DNA of 64,000 nt from Candidatus Bilophila faecipullorum (GTDB taxonomy: Bacteria > Desulfobacterota > Desulfovibrionia > Desulfovibrionales > Desulfovibrionaceae): NCBI GenBank assembly GCA_944326695.1, contig CALVEZ010000020.1:1-64000 (forward strand). The letters are read 5' to 3'. The first letter of the stretch is position 1; the number at the start of each line of letters is the position of its first letter. Positions 55,327 to 63,653 of the stretch are shown here, one piece after another. A program made the translations under genes and the position numbers. A model generated the notes under the pieces. It was not told the DNA's origin, did no database searches, and saw nothing but the letters and a program-made list of their open reading frames with translations.

Positions 55327-56033
55327 GGTCCTTGTTTCCGGCGAAAAGGCGTGATTTCCGATGTACCTAATGGGCACATATCTCGGTACAAAGTGAAGGG
55401 GCCAGATACTGGACGGGATTGAGAGATACCCGCCGCCGAGTAAAGAAGAGAGAATGTTTTTGAGGACGGCACACCGCTTGTGTTCAACCCCACGTCTTTC
55501 ACAAGGGGCGAGACGTTGTAATGTATGGACCTGAAGGAGTGCTTTTCGGAAAAAGGCAAGTTGCGGAACAGTTGATAAGGGCGGCGCGGCCTTGGAGCCT
55601 TCTGGAGAGGGCCGATAAGATGAGAAGAAGTACAAGGGTAGAGCGTAGAGGGGGAATGTCGGCGCTATCTGGGCTGTACACGCCAATAGAGCGGGTGAAG
55701 CCCGCGACTTGGCAGAAATCAACGTAAGAAATTTGGGGCTGCAACAGGACGTTTTTACAGACAATGTTGAATGATGAATGCCCCGGTGCGTGTCGGATGT
55801 GACACAAAACCGGGGCGTATTTTGTATAGTTATTTGTCAGACTGAGAGACGGAGTTACAATACGTCATTATTCGATGGGATGTGCTGCGCCCGCCAAAGA
55901 GGGAAGTCTGGTCCTTGCGCTGGCGCTCCCGGGGTGGGGCGTTTTTCTTCACGTAAGGTGAGCGTGTGATGGTGCGCACTTCCATTAAAAGGAAGTTTTT
56001 CTTTAAGGCGAATCTGCCGACCTTGCCGGAATC
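55327..56033. other. Decayed region upstream of the DctM remnant
   Basis: No intact gene. Frames on both strands are open but without ribosome binding sites. Short peptides such as GLYTPIERVKPATWQKST (plus strand, ending near 55725) hint at mobile-element debris, without proof. A hairpin lies at 55780-55816. Confidence 0.4.
55780..55825 (+). terminator. Strong hairpin with T-rich tail
   Basis: GCCCCGGT pairs with ACCGGGGC and, inside it, GTGTC with GACAC; GTATTTTGT follows. It looks like a plus-strand terminator although no intact plus-strand gene precedes it. Confidence 0.65.
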
Positions 56034-56321
56034 TCAGCCTCCGCCCCTCAGCCGCGCTACGGTTACGCTGTCGCCGTCCGCCAGCCTGTATTCCCGCTTG
56101 GCCATAACCCCGTTGACAAAGACAAGCAGCGAAGATTTTTTTCCCGGCGGCACAAGAGCGTCATGTTCCCGAGCGTAGGCCTGCAGCACGTCCGCTACGG
56201 TAACGCCGCCTTCCGGTTCTTCCGCCATTAACTCAAGTGGTTCGCATGGCTCCCCCATGTGTAACAAACGTAAAGTGACCCGAATCCTTGTTGCCGTGGG
56301 TTTCTCGAAGTCCTGCATCAT
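56034..56321 (-). CDS. MoaD/ThiS-like small sulfur-carrier protein
   Basis: A 95-residue ubiquitin-like protein: IRVTLRLLHMGE ... PEGGVTVADVLQAYAREH ... SSLLVFVNGVMAKREYRLADGDSVTVARLRGGG. The Gly-Gly end (here GGG) is the site of adenylation and thiocarboxylation in MoaD and ThiS. It overlaps the end of the AOR gene by 89 bases in another frame, an unusually long overlap. MoaD-like genes often accompany aor genes and are thought to serve the tungstopterin cofactor. Confidence 0.85.
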   Translation of the reverse strand: MMQDFEKPTATRIRVTLRLLHMGEPCEPLELMAEEPEGGVTVADVLQAYAREHDALVPPGKKSSLLVFVNGVMAKREYRLADGDSVTVARLRGGG

Positions 56322-58158
56322 TCATATCCTTTTTCAGGTATTCCAAACCCAGCATGTCCAGCGTAGCCGCCTTGGGCACTCCTTCCGTGGTCCAGCCGAT
56401 GGTGGTGTACAGGCTGTCCACCATGGCTTCAAAATCCAGATTGATCTTGGCCAATTTCCCGTCCGGAGGGGTGCCGTGGCGCATACGATCCGACAGGGTC
56501 CAATCTTTTCGGCGTAGTCCTTCTCGCAGATTGAAAGACTGGCGCATGGTGAACATGCGCAATCCCAGGGCGATTTTTTCATACGGAGAATAGGAGAAAC
56601 CCGTCACGGCATGAATGGCGCGCATCATGAGATCGGGCGCACCGCCGTATTCCAATCCAAAAGAACACAGGCCGCTGGCGTTCATGATTTCGGTTTCCAC
56701 CACAGCCAACATGTCTTCAAAGCCAGTATTGCAGAGGTCAGTTGCCGGATTGAAATCCTCATCCGTGATGCCGTTGATGCTGCCCTTGACGTGGCGGCCC
56801 GGTGTGGGGTCGACAAGGTAGGTGCGTCCCAGACCGTAGTAGAGGCGCGCATCATGCTGTGGCTCTTCAATGCCGCTGGCTGTGACCAGATAGGCCTCTC
56901 CCTTGCCGAGACGAGCGGCTGCCTCACGGCTGCCCTTGATGAGGATTTCCCCTATTCCCTCATTGCGGCACATTTTTTCCACGAGCTGCACGATGGCATC
57001 GCCGTTGCCCCACGTCAGGTCAATGCCATCCAGTTCTTCTTTGGACAGTACGCCCTCATTATAACATTCCATGGCCCAAGCCACAGTTGATCCGGCTGAA
57101 ATAGTGTCGAAGCCGTATTCATTGCACAGATTATTACATTGGCAGACGGCGTCCACATCCTTGTTCAGCAGAAGAGAACCAAAGGCACCCATGGTTTCGT
57201 ATTCCGGCCGCATGGTGTTTTGCTTCAGATTCCATCTGGTTGACTTGCGGTGGAGTTCGGCGCCGCATCCAAGGGGACAGCTTGCACAGAAGTACTGTTT
57301 CCTCACATCCGCTGCAAGGCCGTGCGAACTCAGGCGTTCCGCGTCTTCCAGCGTGTATTCCGCGCCTTGTCCGTTGCCGGTCCAGTTTCGGATGCCTGCG
57401 TCATTGCCTTGTACGGAGGCGGCGTATCCCGATCCCGTGCCGTATTTCGCAAAATCCTGAGCGTCGTCGCTGCGGTGCACATATCGTTGGATTTCCTCAT
57501 TGAGCTGCAGCAGCACATCAGGGTGGGCCAAAGGGACCGTGCCTTGTCCCCTGACCACGATAGCCTTGAGCTTTTTTGAGCCCATGACGGCCCCGGAACC
57601 ACCTCTGGCCGCGGCCCGGTGCGTGTCGTTCATGATCGCCGCAAAGAAAGACAGGTTCTCGCCCGCAGGGCCGATAAGCGCCGCATTGATGTCATCCCCG
57701 TGCTTCTTGCGAAGACGTTGTTCGGTCTTGCTGGTGGTTTTCCCCCAAAGCTTTTTCGCGTCGCACAGTTTCACGTCGCCTTGGTCAATGAAAATGTAGA
57801 CCGGACGGGCCGAGATGCCCCGCACAAAGACGGCATCATAGCCTGATTGGCGCAATGCCGGGCCAAAAAATCCCCCCGAGTTGGCGTCATTCCAGCCGTT
57901 GGTTACGGGAGACTTTGAAACGACGGTATAGCGGCCTCCGAACATGGCGCCGGTGTTGTTCAGAGGGCCGGACACAAAACCGATGACGCTGTCTTCTCCG
58001 AACACGTCCGCTTTCGCCGGCATTTCATCATACAGTATTTTGGCCCCAAGCCCCGGTCCGCCAAGGAAATGCCGCGCGTCATCCTCAAGAAGCTGCCGCA
58101 CTTCATGCGTTTCTTTTGAGAGGTCCACAAAAAGCAGTTTTCCCGTATAGCCGTACAT
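56233..58158 (-). CDS. aor: Aldehyde ferredoxin oxidoreductase (AOR family, tungstoenzyme)
   Basis: A 641-residue oxidoreductase that converts aldehydes to carboxylates with ferredoxin. The N terminus MYGYTGKLLFVDLS is family-typical. The 4Fe-4S ligands are C291, C294 and C298 in CASCPLGC, and probably C498 in SGLCSF, matching the 3+1 spacing of characterised AORs. Pterin-binding regions include FVSGPLNNTGAMFGGRY and NDTHRAAARGGSGAVMGSKKLKAI. GGAGG lies before the ATG. It lies in a minus-strand series downstream of the glycyl radical enzyme genes, so it may oxidise an aldehyde made by that enzyme (inference). Confidence 0.92.
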   Translation of the reverse strand: MYGYTGKLLFVDLSKETHEVRQLLEDDARHFLGGPGLGAKILYDEMPAKADVFGEDSVIGFVSGPLNNTGAMFGGRYTVVSKSPVTNGWNDANSGGFFGPALRQSGYDAVFVRGISARPVYIFIDQGDVKLCDAKKLWGKTTSKTEQRLRKKHGDDINAALIGPAGENLSFFAAIMNDTHRAAARGGSGAVMGSKKLKAIVVRGQGTVPLAHPDVLLQLNEEIQRYVHRSDDAQDFAKYGTGSGYAASVQGNDAGIRNWTGNGQGAEYTLEDAERLSSHGLAADVRKQYFCASCPLGCGAELHRKSTRWNLKQNTMRPEYETMGAFGSLLLNKDVDAVCQCNNLCNEYGFDTISAGSTVAWAMECYNEGVLSKEELDGIDLTWGNGDAIVQLVEKMCRNEGIGEILIKGSREAAARLGKGEAYLVTASGIEEPQHDARLYYGLGRTYLVDPTPGRHVKGSINGITDEDFNPATDLCNTGFEDMLAVVETEIMNASGLCSFGLEYGGAPDLMMRAIHAVTGFSYSPYEKIALGLRMFTMRQSFNLREGLRRKDWTLSDRMRHGTPPDGKLAKINLDFEAMVDSLYTTIGWTTEGVPKAATLDMLGLEYLKKDMNDAGLRETHGNKDSGHFTFVTHGGAMRTT

Positions 58159-58338
58159 AGCGCCTCCGAATTTCTTTGCGCGTCAAGGTGCTTTCCGTTT
58201 TTTGTCTGCGGTGAAGGCCCCTCAGGACAGACCTTCAAACGACCCGATGGAATCCCGCATCGTCATGGGATGGGCTTCATCAACCTGCCGAAAGATGCGT
58301 CAAACACGTTTCGGCGCTTCGCTCTATGAATTGTGGCG

Positions 58339-58734
58339 TCAAGGGCAAACGTCTGCGGCGTTTAGCGTAAACACGCAGGGCAGGTCATCTTTTTCCCAGG
58401 GTTTGAAGTCAATCTGCGGCGTGCAGCCGATGTCCTCCAGAAGGGCGCGCCCCCCATCCCTGGTGCACAACAGTAGCACGGCATTGTCACCATCTTGCTT
58501 TACGGAGGTATGGAACTCCGAGACCGCCGCACACAGCGCCGGGTCACGCCCGCACGCCAGAGCAAGGAGGTCGTCGCCGGGAGCCGCCCCGCGCATGATT
58601 TCTCCCTGCACCGCATACGTCAGGCGGAGCAGGTCGGCGGCGGCCCGACTCATGTTTTTTTCATTTATGTTGCCCGTAGCGGCGGAGCAGGCCGTAAAAA
58701 ACGTAAAGACCAGAACAACGTACAGCGTGCGCAT
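58339..58734 (-). CDS. Small lipoprotein downstream of the phospholipase-like gene
   Basis: A 131-residue protein with a lipoprotein signal (MRTLYVVLVFTFFTAC, Cys16). The mature part is polar, with NMSRAAADLLRLTYAVQGEIMRG and about five further cysteines, ending CVFTLNAADVCP; disulfides are possible. No family is recognised. It starts two bases after the stop of the phospholipase-like gene, so the two are probably co-translated and may act together. The start is ATG 58734 after GGGAG. Confidence 0.65.
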   Translation of the reverse strand: MRTLYVVLVFTFFTACSAATGNINEKNMSRAAADLLRLTYAVQGEIMRGAAPGDDLLALACGRDPALCAAVSEFHTSVKQDGDNAVLLLCTRDGGRALLEDIGCTPQIDFKPWEKDDLPCVFTLNAADVCP

Positions 58735-58736
58735 GG

Positions 58737-59657
58737 TTACTCCCACATGGTGATGCGGCCTGTTTCGTCCCGACCGGTATCGAGGTTCCAGTTGCGTATG
58801 AAGGAAAGGTCCTCTGCCGTGTCGGTCAGGCAATAGAGGGCCAATTGAGCCCAGCAACGCCGGACGTTGGCGCGCGCCTTGTCGAAAATATCCTGATAAT
58901 CCATGTGCCCGCCCCCGGGGATGCGCAGTTGTCTGATGTAGTCGTCATCGGGCGTTTTGGGATAAACAAGGCCTTGGTCAGCGACCATATGACGTCCCAG
59001 AGGAATGAACCGGCCGTTGCCAGCCATGCCCAGCATCCGGTGAAAGCCTGCGTGCCACTTGTGAAAGGCCGGGGATGATTCCTCATAATGCTCAGTGTCG
59101 ATGCGCTTGAGCATGTGGCTCCACACCTCGACGATAAGCGGATCAAGCCTGTCGGGCGCGTCCGGTGCGCTGCAGGCGGACAGGCCGTTGCAAATGAAGG
59201 CGTCGCCGAAAATATCACCCATGTTCAGACGGTCATAAATGAAAACATCCTGATGCATTTCGCATACCCTGTGCCCCTTGGGGTCGTCGGCATAGGGACC
59301 GGTTTTCAGCTCCACCACCGGATGAATGCTCACATCGGTGATGATGTGCGACGCGAAACCCAAGAGCCAGGCGAGCGCCTTGTATCTGGTTTCGCCCTGC
59401 AGGGCGCGTACATAGGCCGCACCTTGCTTCAGTCTGTCGCCCGTGCGGTAGTAGTGCATGGCGTCCGCCCACGCCGCAGAAGCCTTGTTGCCGAGATGCA
59501 GATAGGGATAGTCCGGGCTCACCGCGCCCAATTGCGTGTATTTGGCGTAGGTCAGCAGGGGGCCGATGGTTCGGTTGTCCAGCCCTCCGAGTCCGGCGAT
59601 TTCCTTGGGGCTCCCAGTTATGGTCACCATAGTCAAATGCGCGTAGGCTCCCGCCAT
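58737..59657 (-). CDS. Zinc-dependent phospholipase C-family protein
   Basis: A 306-residue protein of the Zn-dependent PLC/P1-nuclease fold. Histidines and aspartates in the expected order: MAGAYAHL at the N terminus, SPDYPYLHLG, ADAMHYYRTG, LLGFASHIITDVSIHPVVE (the HxxxD zinc pair) and HRVCEMHQDVFIYDRL. No signal peptide is visible, which is usual for this uncharacterised MAGAYAHL subgroup. GGAGG precedes the ATG. It sits 117 bases after the activase gene in the same direction. Substrate (phospholipid or other phosphoester) is unknown. Confidence 0.78.
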   Translation of the reverse strand: MAGAYAHLTMVTITGSPKEIAGLGGLDNRTIGPLLTYAKYTQLGAVSPDYPYLHLGNKASAAWADAMHYYRTGDRLKQGAAYVRALQGETRYKALAWLLGFASHIITDVSIHPVVELKTGPYADDPKGHRVCEMHQDVFIYDRLNMGDIFGDAFICNGLSACSAPDAPDRLDPLIVEVWSHMLKRIDTEHYEESSPAFHKWHAGFHRMLGMAGNGRFIPLGRHMVADQGLVYPKTPDDDYIRQLRIPGGGHMDYQDIFDKARANVRRCWAQLALYCLTDTAEDLSFIRNWNLDTGRDETGRITMWE

Positions 59658-59774
59658 AGTTGCCTCCGGATAGAGTGGGGTATAGAGCGCCTTGCGTTCA
59701 GAACTTCTTTATTCTTTTAGAATTTTTTCACGCTGTTGGAGTGGACGGACATCCCGTGCTGCATCGTTTTGTCT

Positions 59775-60575
59775 TCAAATGAGCCGCAAGCGAGGACGCT
59801 TGGACGTGTTGTTGCAGGGCAGAAGCACGTGCGCCTCCCGCAGGCCGAGCCGCTCCAGCAACGCGGCGATGCCTTCAAGGTTTTCCGGGGTATCGGTGAT
59901 GCCGGGAATGCACGGCGTCCGCGGGATAACCCGGATGCCGTCGTCCGTCAGGCGCATCAGATTTTCCAGTATGCGGCGGTTGCCTCGCCCCGTATGGCGC
60001 AGGTGTTCCCGAGGGTCCGCCAGCTTTACGTCAAAATAGACGGTGTCGATATACGCCGCGACATGCCGCCTGAACGCGGCATAGCCAAATTGTCCGCACG
60101 TCTGCACGTCGACGGATATGCCTTCCTCGTGCAGCCGTTTTGCCGCCAGCCCCACATAGCGTGCGTGGATGAGCGGTTCGCCGCCGCTGAAGGTCACGCC
60201 GCCGCCCGAGGCCGCATAATACGGCTTATCCCGCAGAGCGAGGGCGCAAAGGACGTCAATGTCGTAGTGCCTGCCCACACGCCGCAGGGCGCCGGAAAAA
60301 CAGGCCTGCGCGCAGACGCCGCAACGGATGCAGCGGGCGGCGTCAATGCGCAGCGGCCCCGAGGCAGCCAATGCGCCCGTGGGGCAGGCGGCTCGGCAGC
60401 GCCCGCAGTCCAGACAGCGCGGCGGGTCAAACTCGATATGCGCCTGCGCGGCTTGCGATTCCGGGTTGTGGCACCAGGAGCAACGCAAGGGGCACCCCTT
60501 CAGAAAAAATACTGTACGGATGCCGTTGCCGTCGTCCAGGCTTGCCCGTTTTACCGCGAAAATCAGGTTCGTCAT
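59775..60575 (-). CDS. Glycyl radical enzyme activase (radical SAM)
   Basis: A 266-residue radical SAM protein that installs the glycyl radical on its partner. The cluster motif is KGCPLRCSWCHNPES (C-x3-C-x2-C). Two extra 4Fe-4S ferredoxin-like motifs follow, CLDCGRCRAACPTGAL and CIRCGVCAQACFSGAL, then the GGGVTFSGGEPLIH AdoMet motif, as in activases of eliminase-type GREs. The C-terminal end (LLPCNNTSKRPRLRLI) departs from the usual LLPYH-x-x-G-x-x-K-Y ending and is short, so the last helix may be lost. Start at ATG 60575; the frame upstream overlaps the previous gene. Confidence 0.9.
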   Translation of the reverse strand: MTNLIFAVKRASLDDGNGIRTVFFLKGCPLRCSWCHNPESQAAQAHIEFDPPRCLDCGRCRAACPTGALAASGPLRIDAARCIRCGVCAQACFSGALRRVGRHYDIDVLCALALRDKPYYAASGGGVTFSGGEPLIHARYVGLAAKRLHEEGISVDVQTCGQFGYAAFRRHVAAYIDTVYFDVKLADPREHLRHTGRGNRRILENLMRLTDDGIRVIPRTPCIPGITDTPENLEGIAALLERLGLREAHVLLPCNNTSKRPRLRLI

Positions 60576-60597
60576 GGCTCTATTTCCATGCGGCCCA

Positions 60598-61176
60598 TCA
60601 GAAGTGCGGTTTGGCACGCAAGGCCATGTAGGCAAATTTATTCAGGTAATTTATATTGCCCACAAAATCGACCTTTTGGTTCAACAGGGCGTCCAACACG
60701 TCGGGCGCGGGAGAAAACAAGAGCGCCAACAGGGCTTTGCCGTTGCTGAACGTTAACGTGAAGGTGGGGTTTTTCGGCACCTTGGAGTCAACGCGCATTT
60801 TACCGTTCGCAAAGTGCGCCACCTGGCAGATTTTGGCCGCTTTGTCCGTGAAGACGTAGTCGGCGGTGAAATTTTTAATGTTCTTACGGTATTCTGAATC
60901 CAGAGCGAACTTGGCGTGCATGGCACGCAGGAGCAGGCCCAGCAGCATGTCCACGGGAGTCCGGGGCAAGGTTTGGACGCCGTGGGCAACAAGCCTCTTG
61001 CCCGGAAGCTTCATTTTCGTTCTTGCCCTTGTTTGCGGGGAGGCCATCGCCGCCGTGCGCAGTTCAGGACCGTCCCGGCAAATCTGCGTCAGGCAATCCC
61101 GCAGAGCCTCTTCCGCTTCCGCCCATTGCTGCTCAAGAGAAAGGGCTTTTTCGTGGCGTAATCCGGCATCAATCAT
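60598..61176 (-). CDS. SCP2-like protein in the glycyl radical enzyme operon
   Basis: A 192-residue protein. The first 95 residues are helical (SLEQQWAEAEEALRDCLTQICRDGPELRTAAM). The second half, FTADYVFTDKAAKICQVAHFANGKMRVDSKVPKNPTFTLTFSNGKALLALLFSPAPDVLDALLNQKVDFVGNINYLNKFAYMA, has the strand-helix order of an SCP2/sterol-carrier-like lipid-binding fold, including F-S-N-G-K-A-L and the closing K-V-x-F-x-G-N-x-x-Y-L. It overlaps the GRE stop by eight bases and ends 22 bases before the activase, so it is an integral part of this operon. A substrate-carrying or membrane-tethering role is speculation. Confidence 0.65.
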   Translation of the reverse strand: MIDAGLRHEKALSLEQQWAEAEEALRDCLTQICRDGPELRTAAMASPQTRARTKMKLPGKRLVAHGVQTLPRTPVDMLLGLLLRAMHAKFALDSEYRKNIKNFTADYVFTDKAAKICQVAHFANGKMRVDSKVPKNPTFTLTFSNGKALLALLFSPAPDVLDALLNQKVDFVGNINYLNKFAYMALRAKPHF

Positions 61177-63607
61177 TGTTCACCGCCTTTCCGTTTTCAA
61201 TATCGTATTCGCTGCGGGTGATGAGTTCTTCCTGCATGGCCGGGTTGAGATCGTTAAAGTAGGCCGAATAGCCCGAAACCCGCACCAAGAGGTCCCGGTA
61301 TTCTTCCGGCGTGCGTTGGGCCTCTTTAAACATGGCGCGGGAGATGATGTTGAACTGCACCTGCTGGCCCCCCTGTCGGAAGTAGCCTTCCACAAAGTCG
61401 CCCAGGCGGCGGATGTCCTCGGTGTTGCGGATTTCCGTGAACTTGATGTTCAGGGCGACGCTGCCGGGGATATGGACGCCGCCCAGGGTGGCCACGGTGT
61501 TCAGGGTTTCCGTCAGGCTGTCCGCCGCGCCGGAAACGGGCGTGATGCCGCTGGCAAAGGTTTTTGCGCTCAGGCGGCCGCTGGGCAGCGCGCGGGTGAG
61601 CTTGCCGTGCCCGGAATGGTTGGTCATTGTCCAGTAGGCGGGGCGGTAGGGCCCGCCGCGGTAGTTGGTGTAGCTCTGGTAGGTGTCGTAGAGGAAGCGG
61701 ATCAGCGCACGGGACACGCCGATTCGGCTTTCTTCTTCCGTGCCGTATTTGGGGGCCTTGTTGAGGATATACTGACGTATCTCGCGATGCCGCGGGGTTC
61801 CGTCGAAATCGGCCTTCATGGCGTCGAGCAACTCCGCCATGGTGCAGAATGCGTCGTCAAAAACGGCTGTGCGCATGGCGTTGAGCGAGTCAACCACATC
61901 GGCAAAGGCGATATGGGTCGCGCCGGAAGAGTTGTATACCGCTCCCCCGAAAATCAGGTCCTTCCCTTTCTCCATGGGGCCTTCGAAAAGGGCGGACAAC
62001 AAGGGCGTAGGCAGGTGACGCTGGTGGAAGGCCGCCATCTTTTCGTTGAGGCTCACGGCCTGGTCGATGAGCCATGCCGTCTGGGTGGTGAAGGCCCGCC
62101 ACAGTTCCTCATACGACCGGAAAAGGAGCGGATCAGCCGTAAGGGTATTGAATACCTCCTCTCCGGTAGTGGGCCGCGTGCCCTGATAGAGGGCCAACTC
62201 CAACGGCGCGGCCAGATTCATCATGATGGAACTGGATGCGTCGTAACTGCGTCCGGCCACGGCCAGCTCCACGCAGCCGATGATCGCGTAGTCGCGCGCG
62301 TGTTCCAGCGAGGTTCCCTGATTCCGCAGGGTGGCAATGTTGGCCACGTCGTTATGGAAGGCGGGAATGGCCTTGGTCGTCCCGATGACGGCGGCGACCC
62401 GGTCGCGGTATTCCCGGCTGTTTTTTTCGTAGTGGTAGCGGGCGTTCATGTTGGGTTCGCGCGTTTTCAGAAGTTCCGTCACACGCAACATGATGTAGGT
62501 CAGATCGTTGACCGCGTCCTCGCCCTGTTCATCGACGCCCCCCACGGTGACGGCCGGGGCTGTGCCCGCGCCGCCGAAAAGCTCTTCCGACACTTGCGGT
62601 ACGGCGTTGACGTTGTCGCCCAGCTTGAGCCACAGGCAGCCCACCAGTTCCATGGCCTCGCCCACGGTGAGGGCGCCCGCGTCCATGTCCCGGCGGTAGT
62701 AGGGGTAGAGCACCTGATCCAAACGACCGGGGCTGATGGCCATGTTGATGTTTTCCGCATGGATGCCGATAAGACAGAGCCAAAGGCTGTTGATCGCCTC
62801 GCGGAAGGTGGCCGCCGGCTTTGCGGGCACGTTGTCGCACACGGCGGCCATGTCCATCAGGTGCTTTTTGCGCTGAAGGTCATGCTCATCCTGAGCCAGT
62901 GCTCTGGCTGTGCGGGCGAGGTTTTGAGCATATTCCAGCAGGCCTTGCAGGGAAACGGCCACAGCCTTGTAAAAATCCTGCTCCTGCCCGGAAGCGACGG
63001 AGGCCTTGCTTTCCGCCTCCTTGATGATGGCCAGCAGCCCCTCACTGAGGACACGCCGAAAGAGCGGCACCGTGTGGGAAATACATCCGGCCTTTCCCGC
63101 AATGTAGAAGACCATTTTCTCCAGAAGGCGGATGGAGAGGTCTTTATTGCCGTATGTTTTCTTGGTGGCAGCCAATACGTCGCGATCTATCCAGTAGGGG
63201 AATATCTCCAGGTTCAGCGTGGCGGCGTCGGCGGCGCTGAGAAGCTGGGGATTTTTCTTGCGGGTGCTGATGGTATCCAGCTCCGACCATATGGTCAGCC
63301 CGATAAACTCCGGGTAGATGGGAGCCGACTTGCGTTTTGACCCCGTCGTTCCCGCCAGCAGATTGTCGTCCGGGAAGACCGCCGTCTTATGAGCGAGGTA
63401 GTGCCGTACGGCGCTGGCCCGGTAAAGCTGCGGGGCCGTTTCCGGGTCTACCTCGGGATGCTTCATGTACTCGGTGATATGGCGCGCGCGTTCGATACAG
63501 ATTTCCACAGGCGCAGCTACGAGTTCTTCGCGCAGGCGCTTCAGTCTCTCCAGTCCCTCCAGCGTATACGCCTCAAGGCGGACATCGTCCAAATTCACAA
63601 GCGGCAT
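61169..63607 (-). CDS. Glycyl radical enzyme of the C-x-E eliminase type
   Basis: An 812-residue PFL-like barrel enzyme. The thiyl cysteine loop reads GCVE (C445, E447). A Glu two residues after the Cys is the general base of dehydratase, choline lyase and isethionate lyase type enzymes and is absent in pyruvate formate-lyase. The C-terminal glycyl loop is RVSGYSAYF (G779). After GCVE the sequence is LAVAGRSYDASSSIMMNLA, without the GCVEPQ...H-D pattern I associate with CutC and IslA, so substrate is open. AAGGAG precedes the ATG. It heads the SCP2-like/activase series. AOR downstream suggests an aldehyde product. Confidence 0.9.
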   Translation of the reverse strand: MPLVNLDDVRLEAYTLEGLERLKRLREELVAAPVEICIERARHITEYMKHPEVDPETAPQLYRASAVRHYLAHKTAVFPDDNLLAGTTGSKRKSAPIYPEFIGLTIWSELDTISTRKKNPQLLSAADAATLNLEIFPYWIDRDVLAATKKTYGNKDLSIRLLEKMVFYIAGKAGCISHTVPLFRRVLSEGLLAIIKEAESKASVASGQEQDFYKAVAVSLQGLLEYAQNLARTARALAQDEHDLQRKKHLMDMAAVCDNVPAKPAATFREAINSLWLCLIGIHAENINMAISPGRLDQVLYPYYRRDMDAGALTVGEAMELVGCLWLKLGDNVNAVPQVSEELFGGAGTAPAVTVGGVDEQGEDAVNDLTYIMLRVTELLKTREPNMNARYHYEKNSREYRDRVAAVIGTTKAIPAFHNDVANIATLRNQGTSLEHARDYAIIGCVELAVAGRSYDASSSIMMNLAAPLELALYQGTRPTTGEEVFNTLTADPLLFRSYEELWRAFTTQTAWLIDQAVSLNEKMAAFHQRHLPTPLLSALFEGPMEKGKDLIFGGAVYNSSGATHIAFADVVDSLNAMRTAVFDDAFCTMAELLDAMKADFDGTPRHREIRQYILNKAPKYGTEEESRIGVSRALIRFLYDTYQSYTNYRGGPYRPAYWTMTNHSGHGKLTRALPSGRLSAKTFASGITPVSGAADSLTETLNTVATLGGVHIPGSVALNIKFTEIRNTEDIRRLGDFVEGYFRQGGQQVQFNIISRAMFKEAQRTPEEYRDLLVRVSGYSAYFNDLNPAMQEELITRSEYDIENGKAVNND

Positions 63608-63653
63608 AACCTTTCTCCTTGTTCATCAGAGCATAATGCTTCTCTCGGATTCG

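Noticed and set aside
55521..55727. Transposase fragment in the plus-strand frame ending near 55727
   Set aside because: The peptide is suggestive of element debris but no catalytic motif or terminal inverted repeats were found.
60866..63340. 824-codon plus-strand frame opposite the GRE gene
   Set aside because: Shadow frame; the GRE on the other strand has both radical motifs and a good ribosome binding site.
61169..63607. Assignment of the GRE as choline TMA-lyase or isethionate sulfite-lyase
   Set aside because: The residues after GCVE do not follow the pattern I know for CutC or IslA, and no microcompartment or isethionate-pathway genes are present.
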